64,000 bases of DNA, from assembly GCF_029871205.1 (NCBI RefSeq), contig NZ_SSOJ01000080.1, positions 43,963 through 107,962 on the forward strand, given 5' to 3'. A program made the translations under genes and the position numbers. Numbering within the stretch: position 1 is the first letter of the stretch; the number at the start of each line of letters is the position of its first letter. Below the pieces are notes generated by a model, which made no database searches, had not been told where the DNA came from, and worked only from the letters and a program-made list of their open reading frames with translations. The DNA is from Pseudomonas sp. BN417. GTDB lineage: Bacteria; Pseudomonadota; Gammaproteobacteria; Pseudomonadales; Pseudomonadaceae. Positions 35,814-44,270 of the stretch are shown here, in pieces.

Positions 35814-37373
35814 ATGAGCAAAGTGATGAGCGCCGCCGCAGCCGTGGCGCGGATTCCGGACAATGCCAACCTGGCCACCGGCGGCTTCGTCGGCATCGGC
35901 TTCGCCGAGGAGATCGCCATCGCCCTGGAGCAGCGTTTCCAGGCCGAGCAGGCACCCCGCGGCCTGACCCTGGTGTATGCCGCCGGGCAAGGCGACGGCA
36001 AGGGCCGCGGCCTCAATCATCTGGCCCACGAAGGGTTAGTGCGACGGGTGATCGGCGGTCACTGGGGTCTGGTGCCGGGGTTGCAGAAGCTGGCGGTGGA
36101 GAACCTCATCGAGGCCTACAACCTGCCCCAGGGGGTGATCTCCCAGCTGTTCCGCGACATCGCCGCCGGCAAGCCGGGGCAGATCTCCAGGGTCGGCCTG
36201 GGCACCTTCGTCGACCCCGAGTTCGGCGGCGGCAAGCTCAATGAACGGACCACCGAAGAGCTGGTGCGGCGCATGCCCATCGACGGCGAGGACTACCTCT
36301 TCTACAAGGCCTTCCCGATCGATGTCGGGGTGATCCGCGCCACCAGCGCCGATGAGGACGGCAACCTGTCCATGGAGCGCGAGGCGTTGACCATCGAGAG
36401 CCTGGCCATCGCCATGGCCGCGCGCAACTCCGGCGGCCTGGTGATCGCCCAGGTGGAGCGCGTGGTATTGCGCGGCTCGCTCAACCCGCGCCAGGTGAAG
36501 ATCCCCGGCATCCTGGTGGACTGCGTAGTGGTGGCGCACCCGGACAACCACCAGCAGACCTTCGCCACCGCCTACAACCCGGCCTTCGCCGCCGAGGTGA
36601 AGGTGCCGACTGACAGCCTTGCCCCCATGCCGCTCGACCTGCGCAAGCTGATCGCCCGCCGCGCCGCCCTGGAGCTATCGCCGGGTGCCGTGGTCAACCT
36701 CGGCATCGGCATGCCCGAAGGCGTGGCGGCAGTGGCCGCCGAGGAAGGCGTGATCGACTTGCTCACCCTGACCGCCGAGCCCGGCGTGATCGGCGGTGTG
36801 CCGGCCTCCGGCCTGGACTTCGGCGCGGCGAGCAACCACAGCGCGCTGATCGACCAGCCCTACCAGTTCGACTTCTACGACGGCGGCGGCCTGGATATCG
36901 CCTTTCTCGGCCTGGCCCAGGCCGACGCCGAGGGCAACCTCAACGTGTCGAAGTTCGGCGCGCGCCTGGCCGGCGCCGGCGGCTTCATCAACATCAGCCA
37001 GAACGCCAAGGCGGTGGTCTTCGTCGGTACCTTCAGCGCGGGCGAGCAGGACATTCGCATCGAGGACGGCGCCATGCGCATCGTCGAGGACGGCGCGGTG
37101 CGCAAGTTCGTGCGCGCGGTTGAGCACCGCACCTTCGCCGGGCGGCTGGCGGCCGAATCCGCCAAGCCGGTGCTTTATGTCACCGAACGCTGCGTGTTCC
37201 GCCTGACCCTTGCGGGCCTGGAACTGATCGAGATTGCGCCAGGCGTGGACCTGGAGCGGGACATCCTCGCGCGCATGGATTTCCGACCCATCGTGCGGGA
37301 GCCGAAGCTGATGGATGCGCGGCTGTTCCGCGAGGGGCGGATCGGGTTGCGTGAGCTGATCCAGCCTGTTTGA
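35814..37373 (+). CDS. Acyl-CoA:acetate/3-ketoacid CoA-transferase (fused alpha-beta type)
   Basis: A 519-residue CoA-transferase with both SCOT-type halves fused, similar to E. coli YdiF and propionate CoA-transferases. The N-terminal half shows [14 protein letters not shown] and [19 protein letters not shown]; the C-terminal half has [11 protein letters not shown] and the catalytic glutamate, Glu322 in [10 protein letters not shown], which forms the glutamyl-CoA thioester. It would activate a short-chain hydroxy or keto acid by taking CoA from acetyl-CoA or similar. It is downstream of gntP and closed by a strong terminator. Start ATG 35814; an aggacgacc precedes it. Confidence 0.9.
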   Translation: MSKVMSAAAAVARIPDNANLATGGFVGIGFAEEIAIALEQRFQAEQAPRGLTLVYAAGQGDGKGRGLNHLAHEGLVRRVIGGHWGLVPGLQKLAVENLIEAYNLPQGVISQLFRDIAAGKPGQISRVGLGTFVDPEFGGGKLNERTTEELVRRMPIDGEDYLFYKAFPIDVGVIRATSADEDGNLSMEREALTIESLAIAMAARNSGGLVIAQVERVVLRGSLNPRQVKIPGILVDCVVVAHPDNHQQTFATAYNPAFAAEVKVPTDSLAPMPLDLRKLIARRAALELSPGAVVNLGIGMPEGVAAVAAEEGVIDLLTLTAEPGVIGGVPASGLDFGAASNHSALIDQPYQFDFYDGGGLDIAFLGLAQADAEGNLNVSKFGARLAGAGGFINISQNAKAVVFVGTFSAGEQDIRIEDGAMRIVEDGAVRKFVRAVEHRTFAGRLAAESAKPVLYVTERCVFRLTLAGLELIEIAPGVDLERDILARMDFRPIVREPKLMDARLFREGRIGLRELIQPV

Positions 37374-37388
37374 GTTTCGTGCGTGAAA

Positions 37389-37421
37389 ACGCGGGCCCCG
37401 GCTTGGGCCCGCGTCTTTTTT
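37389..37421 (+). terminator. Intrinsic terminator after the CoA-transferase gene
   Basis: ACGCGGGCCC (37389-37398) pairs with GGGCCCGCGT (37405-37414) around a six-base loop, followed by CTTTTTT. Confidence 0.92.
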
Positions 37422-37436
37422 CGTTGGCACGGACGG

Positions 37437-37462
37437 CTCCCTCTCCCTCCGGGAGAGGGGAG
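37437..37462. repeat. Repeat family D, short palindrome
   Basis: ctccctctccctccgggagaggggag, the core of the family D palindrome, lies just after the end of the agmatinase gene (minus strand). Confidence 0.75.
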
Positions 37463-37470
37463 ATATCCGC

Positions 37471-38433
37471 CTAGCGCATCCCCAACTTATGCCGCGCCGC
37501 GTACAGGCAGACCATCTCCATCGCCAGGGTCGCGCCGGCCAGGGCGGTGACTTCGGCGTTATCGTAGGGCGGCGCCACCTCCACCACGTCCATGCCCACC
37601 AGGTTGATGCCACGCAGGCCGCGGAGGATTTCCAGCGCCTGGTGGCTGGTCAGCCCGCCGCAGACCGGGGTGCCGGTGCCGGGGGCGAAGGCCGGGTCGA
37701 GGCAGTCGATGTCGAAGGTCAGGTACACCGGGTTGTCCCCCACCCGCGCGCGAATTCGCTCGGCGATCTGCTCCGGGGTGTGGCGGTGCACCTCGCGGGC
37801 GTCCAGCACCTGGAAACCCATCACGTCGTCGTTGGTGGTGCGCAGGCCCACCTGCACGGAGCGCGCCGGGTCCACCAGGCCCTCGCGGGCGGCGTGGTAG
37901 AACATGGTGCCGTGGTCGATGCGCTTGACCTCTTCGTCGGGCCAGGTATCGCTGTGGGCGTCGAAGTGGATCAGCGACAGCGGGCCGTGCTTGGCCGCAT
38001 GGGCTTTCAACAGCGGGTAGCTGATGAAGTGGTCGCCGCCCAGGGTGAGCATGGCGGCGCCGGATTCGAGGATGCGCGCGGCGTGGGCCTGGATCAGTTC
38101 AGGGGTGTCCTGCGGGACGCCGTGGTCGAAGGCGCAATCGCCATAGTCGATCACCGCCAGGTGGTCGAAGGGATCGAACTCCCAGGGGTAATGGCGGGCC
38201 CAGGCCATCTGGACCGAGGCGGCGCGGATGGCGCGCGGCCCGAAGCGGCTGCCGGGGCGGTTGGTTGTGGCGGTGTCGAAGGGCACGCCGCTGACCACCA
38301 GGTCGACGCCGCGCAGGTCGCGGCTGTAGCGGCGGCGCATGAAGCTGGTGATGCCGGCATAGGTGGATTCGGCGGCCGTGCCGTAGAGGCTGTCGCGGGT
38401 GATGGCCTGGTCGTTGTCGTAGGCGTGGTCCAT
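37471..38433 (-). CDS. speB: Agmatinase (ureohydrolase)
   Basis: A 320-residue ureohydrolase closely resembling E. coli SpeB as I remember it. It hydrolyses agmatine to putrescine and urea. The binuclear Mn site motifs are all there: LTLGGDHF, HFDAHSDTW and TFDIDCLDPAFAPGTGTP. The block VSGVPFDTATTNRPGSRFGP matches the SpeB N-terminal substrate loop, which favours agmatine over guanidinobutyrate or guanidinopropionate, though these cannot be excluded. It is downstream of a PotF-like binding protein on the same strand, with a family D repeat in the gap, so uptake and use of polyamine precursors is likely. Confidence 0.85.
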   Translation of the reverse strand: MDHAYDNDQAITRDSLYGTAAESTYAGITSFMRRRYSRDLRGVDLVVSGVPFDTATTNRPGSRFGPRAIRAASVQMAWARHYPWEFDPFDHLAVIDYGDCAFDHGVPQDTPELIQAHAARILESGAAMLTLGGDHFISYPLLKAHAAKHGPLSLIHFDAHSDTWPDEEVKRIDHGTMFYHAAREGLVDPARSVQVGLRTTNDDVMGFQVLDAREVHRHTPEQIAERIRARVGDNPVYLTFDIDCLDPAFAPGTGTPVCGGLTSHQALEILRGLRGINLVGMDVVEVAPPYDNAEVTALAGATLAMEMVCLYAARHKLGMR

Positions 38434-38461
38434 CTTATCGGGCTCCCATCGGGTTCTTATG

Positions 38462-38500
38462 CTCCCCTCTCCCTCTGGGAGAGGGGCTGGGGGTGAGGGT
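38462..38500. repeat. Repeat family D, copy between potF-like gene and speB
   Basis: ctcccctctccctctgggagagg continuing into ggctgggggtgaggg: a palindromic core plus the typical flank. It could attenuate transcription from the binding protein gene into speB (minus strand). Confidence 0.8.
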
Positions 38501-38512
38501 GTTGAAAGCGAC

Positions 38513-39595
38513 TCAGTACTGGGTACGGAAACTGGTCCAGAGGCGGGTGCGCGCGCGCTGGTCCTTGAGGCTCTGGATCTGCTCGCCGAACAGGCGGTCG
38601 CGCACCTCCTTGCTCGGGTAGATGTCCGGGTCGCCGGCCACCTCGGGCGTCAGCAGCGGCTTGGCGGCCTGGTTGGCGTTGGCGAAGAACTGCGTGTTGG
38701 TGAGTTCGGCGATGGCCTCGGGGCGCAGCATGTAGTCTATGAAAGCGTGGGCGGCCTCGGGGTGCGGCGCGTCGGCGGGGATCACCATGGTGTCGAACCA
38801 GATCAGGGTGCCCTCGCGGGGGATGCGGTAGATCACCTCGAAGGGCATCTGCGCCTGGCGCGCCTGGTCGGCGGCGATGGCAGCGTCGCCGTTGTAGGTC
38901 AGCGCCAGGCAGATTTCGCCCTTGGCCAGGTCGTTGATGTGCTTGCCGGCCCCCACGTAGCGGACGTTCGGCTGCAGCTGGGCGAAGAGTTCCTGCACCG
39001 CTTTCAGGTCGGCCTTGTCGGTGCTGTAGGGGTCCTTGCCGAGGTAATGCAGGGCGATGCTGATGACTTCCTGGGGCGAGTCGATCACGGCGATGCCGCA
39101 GTCCTTCAAGCGGCTGGCGTACTCGGGCTTGAACAACAGGTCGAGGCTGTTCAGCGGCGCGTCGGGAATGCGCTTGGTCACCGCATCCTTGTTGATCCCG
39201 AGGCCCACGGTGCCCCAGGTGTAGGGCACGCCGAAGCGGTTGTCCGGATCGACCGTAGCCAGCTTGGACAGCAACTCCGGGTCGAGGTTGGCGAAGTTCT
39301 TCAGCCGCTCGCGCTGCAGCGGCTGCACCGCGCGGGCCTGGATGGCACGGGCCAGGCCGCTGCTGGCGGGAAAGACCACATCGTAGCCGCTGCCACCGGT
39401 GAGCAGCTTGGCGTCCAGGGCCTCGGCGCTGTCGAAGATGTCGTATTTCACCTCGATGCCGCTCTGCGCCTTGAAGCCTTGCAGGGCCTTCTCCGGGATA
39501 TAGGCAGACCAGCTGTAGAGGTTCAGCGCCTTGTCTTCGGCGTGCACGGGCAGTGCGCAGGCGAACAGGGTGGCGAGCAACAGGGGAAAGCGCAT
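38513..39595 (-). CDS. Polyamine-type periplasmic binding protein (PotF/SpuD-like), without its own transporter
   Basis: A 360-residue secreted binding protein. The signal peptide is MRFPLLLATLFACALPVHA, and the mature start KALNLYSWSAYIPEKALQGFKAQSGIEV is the PotF/SpuD signature. I use the ATG at 39595 because it begins the signal peptide; upstream sequence in frame is not protein-like. Lies upstream of the agmatinase gene (minus strand) and divergent from a LysR gene. No permease or ATPase gene is adjacent. Ligand likely putrescine, spermidine or agmatine. Confidence 0.85.
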   Translation of the reverse strand: MRFPLLLATLFACALPVHAEDKALNLYSWSAYIPEKALQGFKAQSGIEVKYDIFDSAEALDAKLLTGGSGYDVVFPASSGLARAIQARAVQPLQRERLKNFANLDPELLSKLATVDPDNRFGVPYTWGTVGLGINKDAVTKRIPDAPLNSLDLLFKPEYASRLKDCGIAVIDSPQEVISIALHYLGKDPYSTDKADLKAVQELFAQLQPNVRYVGAGKHINDLAKGEICLALTYNGDAAIAADQARQAQMPFEVIYRIPREGTLIWFDTMVIPADAPHPEAAHAFIDYMLRPEAIAELTNTQFFANANQAAKPLLTPEVAGDPDIYPSKEVRDRLFGEQIQSLKDQRARTRLWTSFRTQY

Positions 39596-39704
39596 GGTGG
39601 GCTCCTGGGGATTGCAGGTGGAGCCATGCTGCGCCCGGCTTTGCGTTGAATAAATATGAAGTGTTCTACTTTGGCATCTACAGCCATCAATGTTTGGTGC
39701 CACC

Positions 39705-40628
39705 ATGCTCAGCCAGCTCCATGACCTCGATCTCCAGTTGCTGCGGCTTTTCGTCTGCGTGGTGGAAAGCGGTGGCTTCAGCGCCGCCCAGGGTGAGCTG
39801 GGGGTGGGCCAGTCGACCATCAGCACGCAGATGGCCAAGCTGGAGACACGCCTGGGCTTCCGCCTCTGCGAGCGCGGCAAGGCGGGCTTCCGCCTGACGC
39901 CCAAGGGCGAGCAGGTGCTGGCCGCCACGCGCAAGCTGTTTGGCGCCATCGAGACCTTCAAGGGCGAAGCCCGGGGCATGGCCGACCTGCTCCTGGGCGA
40001 GCTGCGCATCGGCCTTTCCGAGGCCCTCGACAGGCAGGTGCTGCAACGCCTGGGCGCAGCCATCGGGCGCTTCCGCCAGCGCAACCAGGCGGTGCAGTTC
40101 GAGCTGATCAGCGCCATGCCCGCCGAGCTGGAACGCCGCCTGTTGCAGGACCAGCTGCACCTGGCCATCGGCTACTTCTCCCGTGGCCAGGCAGCACTGG
40201 ATTACCAGCCGCTGTTCAGCGAGCAGCAGCGGCTGTTCTGCGGCTTCGGCCATCACCTGTTCGAGCCTGCCGAGGTCAGCCTGGAGGACCTCGCCGGCTG
40301 TGACCTGGTGCAGCATCCCTATCGCTTCGAGGAAGCGCGGCAACCCTTCGCCAGCGGCCCCAGCAGCGCCCGCACGGAGCAGGTGGAATGCAGCCTGGCG
40401 TTCGTGCTCTCGGGGGCGCATATCGGCTACCTGCCGGAACACATCGCCGCGCCCTGGGAGGCGGCCGGGCAGCTACGCGCGCTGTTGCCGCAGGAGACGG
40501 GCTACCACGTGCAGTTCAACCTCGCCCACCATCGCGGGCGGCAGCCGAGCGAGGCGCAGGTGGCGTTCGTGGAGGACTTGATTGCAGCGTTCGGGGCGGA
40601 CGCCCTCTCCCCCAACCCCTCTCCCTGA
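39705..40628 (+). CDS. LysR family transcriptional regulator
   Basis: A 307-residue LysR protein. Helix-turn-helix residues are near the N terminus (LSQLHDLDLQLLRLFVCVVE and GFSAAQGELGVGQSTISTQM). The start ATG at 39705 gives the family N terminus; an in-frame ATG at 39690 would add five residues. The last residues DALSPNPSP come from a family D repeat that supplies the stop, like the LysR gene at 30166. It is divergent from the polyamine-binding-protein gene, whose promoter it probably controls. Confidence 0.87.
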   Translation: MLSQLHDLDLQLLRLFVCVVESGGFSAAQGELGVGQSTISTQMAKLETRLGFRLCERGKAGFRLTPKGEQVLAATRKLFGAIETFKGEARGMADLLLGELRIGLSEALDRQVLQRLGAAIGRFRQRNQAVQFELISAMPAELERRLLQDQLHLAIGYFSRGQAALDYQPLFSEQQRLFCGFGHHLFEPAEVSLEDLAGCDLVQHPYRFEEARQPFASGPSSARTEQVECSLAFVLSGAHIGYLPEHIAAPWEAAGQLRALLPQETGYHVQFNLAHHRGRQPSEAQVAFVEDLIAAFGADALSPNPSP

Positions 40629-40642
40629 AGGGAGAGGGGAGC
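40602..40642. repeat. Repeat family D at the end of the LysR gene
   Basis: gccctctcccccaacccctctccctgaagg continuing into gagaggggagc forms the family D palindrome and overlaps the last codons and stop of the LysR gene. Confidence 0.8.
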
Positions 40643-40720
40643 TTGTCCGTGCAACGGGTAAGTCTGAAGCCCCGCATCACTCGTGCGCCGCCGGCAGACT
40701 CCGCTCATTCAGGCGCGAGT

Positions 40721-40762
40721 CACCCCTCTCCTCTTCAGGGAGAGGGGCCGGGGGTGAGGGTC
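40721..40762. repeat. Repeat family D abutting the glutamine-synthetase-like gene
   Basis: cacccctctcctcttcaggg continuing into agaggggccgggggtgaggg, directly after the stop codon (minus strand) of the gene at 40764. Probably acts as part of its 3' end. Confidence 0.8.
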
Positions 40763-40763
40763 G

Positions 40764-42119
40764 TCACATGTACCAGCGGTACTCCCGCGCGCTGACCTCG
40801 TTCATGAAGTCCAGGTATTCCTGGCGCTTGTTCTCGCAATAGACCATCACGAATTCGCTGCCCAGGCCCTGGTTCACGGCCGGGTGGCTGCGCATGGCGG
40901 TCACGGCGGTGAGCATGTCCGTGGGGAAGTCGATGCCACTGGTACGGTCTTCGTTGAGCGGCGCGATGGGCTCGCGGGCGGCGTCCAGGCCATGTTCCAT
41001 GCCGGTGAGGATGGCGGCCAGCACCAGGTAGGGGTTGGCGTCGGCGCCAGCCAGGCGGTGTTCGATGCGCAGGTTGCGGCCATCGGACTCGGGGATGCGG
41101 ATGCACGCATCGCGGTCCTCGAAGCCCCAGCTGGCGCGGCTGGCGGCGTTGACCATGGCGCCGTAGCGGCGGAAGGCGTTGTGGTTGGCGGCGAAGATCG
41201 GCATGCAGTGCGGCAGCAGGTCGAGGCAACCGGCCACGGCATGGCGCAGCGGACGCTGCTCGTCGGCGGCCAGCAGGTTGTTGCCGTCACGGTCGTAGAG
41301 GCTGACGTGCACGTGCATGCCGCTGCCCGGTGCCTGCAGGTAGGGCTTGCTCATGAAGCTGGCGCGCTGGCCGTGCTTCAGGGCCACGCCACGGGTGCTG
41401 CGGCAGAACAGGGCGGCCCAGTCGGCGGCCTTGAGGCCGTCGTCGCAGTGGCCGAAGTTGATCTCGAACTGGCCTGGGCCCAGTTCGGCGGTGATGACGT
41501 TGGCGGCGACGCCCTGCTCATTGGCCGCCTCGACCATTTCATGCAGCACGCTGGAGAAGCGCGAGAGGCGCTCGATGTGCATGTTCGGCTGGTCGTCCTC
41601 GTCCTCGCAGAGCGGGTCGCGGGGGAACTGCGGCAGGCCATCCTGCAGCTTGCGGTCGAACAGGTAGAACTCCAGTTCGAAGGCCACCACCGGGCGGATG
41701 CCGCGTTGTTCCAGGCGTTGCAACACTCGCGCCAGCACTTCGCGCGGCTCGAACTCGATCGGCGCCTCGGTGCCGTCCGAGGTGATCAGCATCTGCCCCA
41801 GGGGCTCCTTCTCCCAGCGCACCGGCTTGAGGGTACCGGGTACCAGGCGGCGCGGCGCGTCCGGGTCGCCGTCGGCGAAGCAGTAGTCGCCGATGGGGTA
41901 GAGCCCGCCCTGGGTACCCAGCAACACGCAGTTCTGCGGCAGCTTCAGCGGGCTGCCGGCGGCCACCTTCTCCAGCATGTCCACGGGGTAGCGCTTGCCG
42001 TAGAAGTGGCCGGGGATGTCCAGGCAGATCAGGTCGACGTAGCGGATTTCCGGGTACTGGGCCCGGAAGGCACGCACTTCGCTGAGCAGGTCGGGGTACT
42101 GGTTCGTTGTTGTCATCAC
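40764..42119 (-). CDS. Gamma-glutamylpolyamine synthetase (glutamine synthetase family)
   Basis: A 451-residue glutamine-synthetase-family enzyme of the PuuA/PauA type. It ligates glutamate to putrescine or another polyamine with ATP, the first step of the gamma-glutamyl pathway. The catalytic domain has GSGMHVHVSLYDRDGN (metal/ATP site) and NAASRASWGFEDRDACIRIPES. The C-terminal end SAREYRWYM is the PauA-type terminus. The partner oxidase lies two genes upstream on the same strand, with a PauR-like regulator between. Pseudomonas has several paralogues (PauA1-A7) with different polyamine preferences, so the substrate is not fixed. Confidence 0.88.
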   Translation of the reverse strand: MMTTTNQYPDLLSEVRAFRAQYPEIRYVDLICLDIPGHFYGKRYPVDMLEKVAAGSPLKLPQNCVLLGTQGGLYPIGDYCFADGDPDAPRRLVPGTLKPVRWEKEPLGQMLITSDGTEAPIEFEPREVLARVLQRLEQRGIRPVVAFELEFYLFDRKLQDGLPQFPRDPLCEDEDDQPNMHIERLSRFSSVLHEMVEAANEQGVAANVITAELGPGQFEINFGHCDDGLKAADWAALFCRSTRGVALKHGQRASFMSKPYLQAPGSGMHVHVSLYDRDGNNLLAADEQRPLRHAVAGCLDLLPHCMPIFAANHNAFRRYGAMVNAASRASWGFEDRDACIRIPESDGRNLRIEHRLAGADANPYLVLAAILTGMEHGLDAAREPIAPLNEDRTSGIDFPTDMLTAVTAMRSHPAVNQGLGSEFVMVYCENKRQEYLDFMNEVSAREYRWYM

Positions 42120-42141
42120 TGCGGTCCTGCGGGTTCTCGCT

Positions 42142-42699
42142 TCAGGTGAAGACCCAAAGCACCCGCGTCGGTTTGTCGGAAAGATTGGCGTAGCGGAACT
42201 GGGCGTGGGGCGGTAGCTGGAAGCTGTCGTTGGGGTAGAGGGTCACGGGCCTGTCGTCATCGCCGTACCACAGCGTCAGCTCGCCTTCGAGCACGAAGCC
42301 GCCCTGTTCGGAGCTATCGTCCAGATGACCCTCGCCGCTGGTGGCCCCGGGCGCCAGATGGCTCTCCAGCATGGAGAAGCCGCCGGACATGGTGGGCGAG
42401 GCCAGCACGTCGGTGATGCCGCCGGCGTAGTACAGGGTGCGGCGCTCGCCGGGGCGGGTCACCCAGGGCGTCCCGCGCGGTTTGCTCAGGCTGTAGAAGT
42501 AGGTCGTGGGCACGCCCAGGGCTTCGCTGATGGCGGTGAGGTCCGCCACGGTCGGACGCGACAGGCCGCGCTCCACCTGGGAGAGGAAACCCACCGAACG
42601 GTCGATGCGCGTGGCGAGGTCGCCCAGGGTCACGTTCTTGTGCTTGCGCAGGTCGCGAATCAGGATCGCGAGGCCTTCGATTTCGTCTTGCTTGTCCAT
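42142..42699 (-). CDS. XRE-cupin regulator, PauR/PuuR-like
   Basis: A 185-residue regulator with an N-terminal XRE helix-turn-helix (LAILIRDLRKHKNVTLGDLA and VGFLSQVERGLSRPTVADL) and a C-terminal cupin (residues about 105-185, with SGEGHLDDSSEQGGFVLEGE). PauR/PuuR proteins repress polyamine catabolic genes and respond to gamma-glutamyl polyamines. I take the ATG at 42699 because the AGGAG lies six bases upstream; the ATG at 42705 abuts that site. It sits between the synthetase and oxidase genes. An AT-rich palindrome upstream of the oxidase gene (44041) is its likely operator. Confidence 0.85.
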   Translation of the reverse strand: MDKQDEIEGLAILIRDLRKHKNVTLGDLATRIDRSVGFLSQVERGLSRPTVADLTAISEALGVPTTYFYSLSKPRGTPWVTRPGERRTLYYAGGITDVLASPTMSGGFSMLESHLAPGATSGEGHLDDSSEQGGFVLEGELTLWYGDDDRPVTLYPNDSFQLPPHAQFRYANLSDKPTRVLWVFT

Positions 42700-42735
42700 G
42701 GGCATCTCCTGCTGCCGGTCTCGAAAGGCGCGACC

Positions 42736-44025
42736 TTAGATCACATCCCGCAACCGGTAATAGGCTTTGCCTGCTGCCTCCAGCGGCGCCGCCAGCAGCG
42801 AGCCGCCCGGGAAGCGCGGGTTGCCGATGGCCTGGTAGAGATCCAGCAGGTCGTCATCGCCGAGGATGGCATCGCTCACGGCCTTGGCGCCCGCCAGCGT
42901 GGGCAGCACCCCGTGGCCGGAGAAACCCTGCAACCAGTAGCGCTGGCCGCTGCGGCCGATGTCCGGGGTGCGTTTCATGCTGACGTCGATATGGCCGCCC
43001 CAGCCGAACTCGATGTCCACGCCTTCGAGCTGCGGGAAGACCCGCTCCAGGTAGGGCCGGGTGGCCGCCGGCACGTCCTTGGGCAGGCCGCCCAGGTAGG
43101 TGCAGCCGCCACCGAACAGCAGGCGGTGGTCGGGGGTGAGGCGGAAGTAGTCGGGGACGAACTGGTTGTCGATCACGCAGCTGTTCTTCGGCAGCAGCGA
43201 GCAGGCCAGTTCCGGGTCCAGCGGCGCGGTGGCCACCTGGTAGGAGCCCACCGGCAGCAGGCGGCTGGAGAGCTGGCGGTCGAGGCGGTCGACATAGGCG
43301 TTGCAAGCCAGCACCAGCACCTCGCCGCGCACTTCGCCCTTGGCGGTGCGGGCCACGAAGCCGTGCGGGGTTTCGCGGTATTCCAGCACCTGGCTCTGTT
43401 CGTAGATGCGCCCACCGGCGGCCTCGATGGCAGCGGCCAGGCCCTGGGCCAGCTTCAGCGGGTTGAGGTGGGCGGCCTCCGGGTCATAGAGGGCGGCCTG
43501 GAAGCGCGGGCTGGCGATCCACTCGGGCAGCTCGTCGCGGGCGATCAGGCGCATCCTGTCGTAGCCCCATTTGTGGATGGCGTCTTCCTGGGCCTCTTCC
43601 AGCAGCTTCACGCGACGCGCCTGCACCGCGGTCCAGAGGCTGCCGACGCGGTAATCCACGTCGAAGCCGTGGCGGCCCGGCAGCTCGCGCATTTCCTCGG
43701 CGGCCCAGCGCATGCTGTCCCAGAGGCGGCGGGTCCGTTCCAGGCCCAGGGCCTTCTCCAGCGGGGGCATATCGCAGGACCAGCCCAGCAGTGCTTGCCC
43801 GCCATTACGCCCCGAGGCCGCCCAGGCCACCCGGCTGGCCTCCAGCAGTGTCACCCGCTTGCCGGCCAGGGCCAGGCGCAGGCCGGTGTGCAGGCCGCTG
43901 AAGCCGGCGCCGATGATCAGGATATCGGTGTCTTCACTGCCCGCCTGGGCCGGCCGCAGCGGGATGCTGCCGGGGTAGGTCTGGGCGTAGTAGGTGCCGA
44001 CATGCTGGGCGGACTGCTTGAACAT
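42736..44025 (-). CDS. Gamma-glutamylpolyamine oxidase (FAD-dependent, PuuB/PauB-like)
   Basis: A 429-residue DAO-family flavoprotein. The FAD-binding motif ILIIGAGFSGLHTGLRLALAG sits at about residues 35-56, and ASGRNGGQALLGWS follows. It oxidises gamma-glutamylputrescine (or a homologue) to the aldehyde and ammonia, the second step after the synthetase at 40764. It is the first gene of the operon, read from a promoter at 44064-44092. The block GFSGHGVLPTLAGAKAVSDAI matches the C-terminal part of PuuB. Confidence 0.87.
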   Translation of the reverse strand: MFKQSAQHVGTYYAQTYPGSIPLRPAQAGSEDTDILIIGAGFSGLHTGLRLALAGKRVTLLEASRVAWAASGRNGGQALLGWSCDMPPLEKALGLERTRRLWDSMRWAAEEMRELPGRHGFDVDYRVGSLWTAVQARRVKLLEEAQEDAIHKWGYDRMRLIARDELPEWIASPRFQAALYDPEAAHLNPLKLAQGLAAAIEAAGGRIYEQSQVLEYRETPHGFVARTAKGEVRGEVLVLACNAYVDRLDRQLSSRLLPVGSYQVATAPLDPELACSLLPKNSCVIDNQFVPDYFRLTPDHRLLFGGGCTYLGGLPKDVPAATRPYLERVFPQLEGVDIEFGWGGHIDVSMKRTPDIGRSGQRYWLQGFSGHGVLPTLAGAKAVSDAILGDDDLLDLYQAIGNPRFPGGSLLAAPLEAAGKAYYRLRDVI

Positions 44026-44040
44026 GGGAGCCTCGTGAAT

Positions 44041-44092
44041 ATTTCAAATTGAAATTTCATGAAAATTTACACGATAGAATTCACAAAGCCAA
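44041..44092 (-). promoter_or_regulatory. Promoter and palindromic operator of the polyamine operon
   Basis: On the minus strand, TTGGCT (44092-44087), 17-base spacer, TAAATT (44069-44064). Just downstream lies ATTTCAAATTGAAAT (44041-44055), a palindrome of the kind a PauR-like dimer could bind to block transcription. The region is strikingly AT-rich compared with its surroundings. Confidence 0.55.
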
Positions 44093-44226
44093 GGGCGAAT
44101 GTTTGAAATAAACAACAGAAATAGCATTAACCCGCATCGAAAGCGGCCTTCACAGCGTCAAGGTGAATGAAATTACGGACAGACGGCAGCCCTGCGAGCT
44201 GCGTGGTAATTGATGAGCTTGGGACT

Positions 44227-44243
44227 TGGCGAATGAATTCGCC
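44227..44243. repeat. Repeat family A fragment
   Basis: tggcgaatgaattcgcc, only the inner palindrome of the family A end remains, 28 bases before the end of the LysR gene. The rest of the gap to 44092 shows no gene. Confidence 0.6.
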
Positions 44244-44270
44244 ACGCCTAGGGTGGCGCCGGTACCGGCC

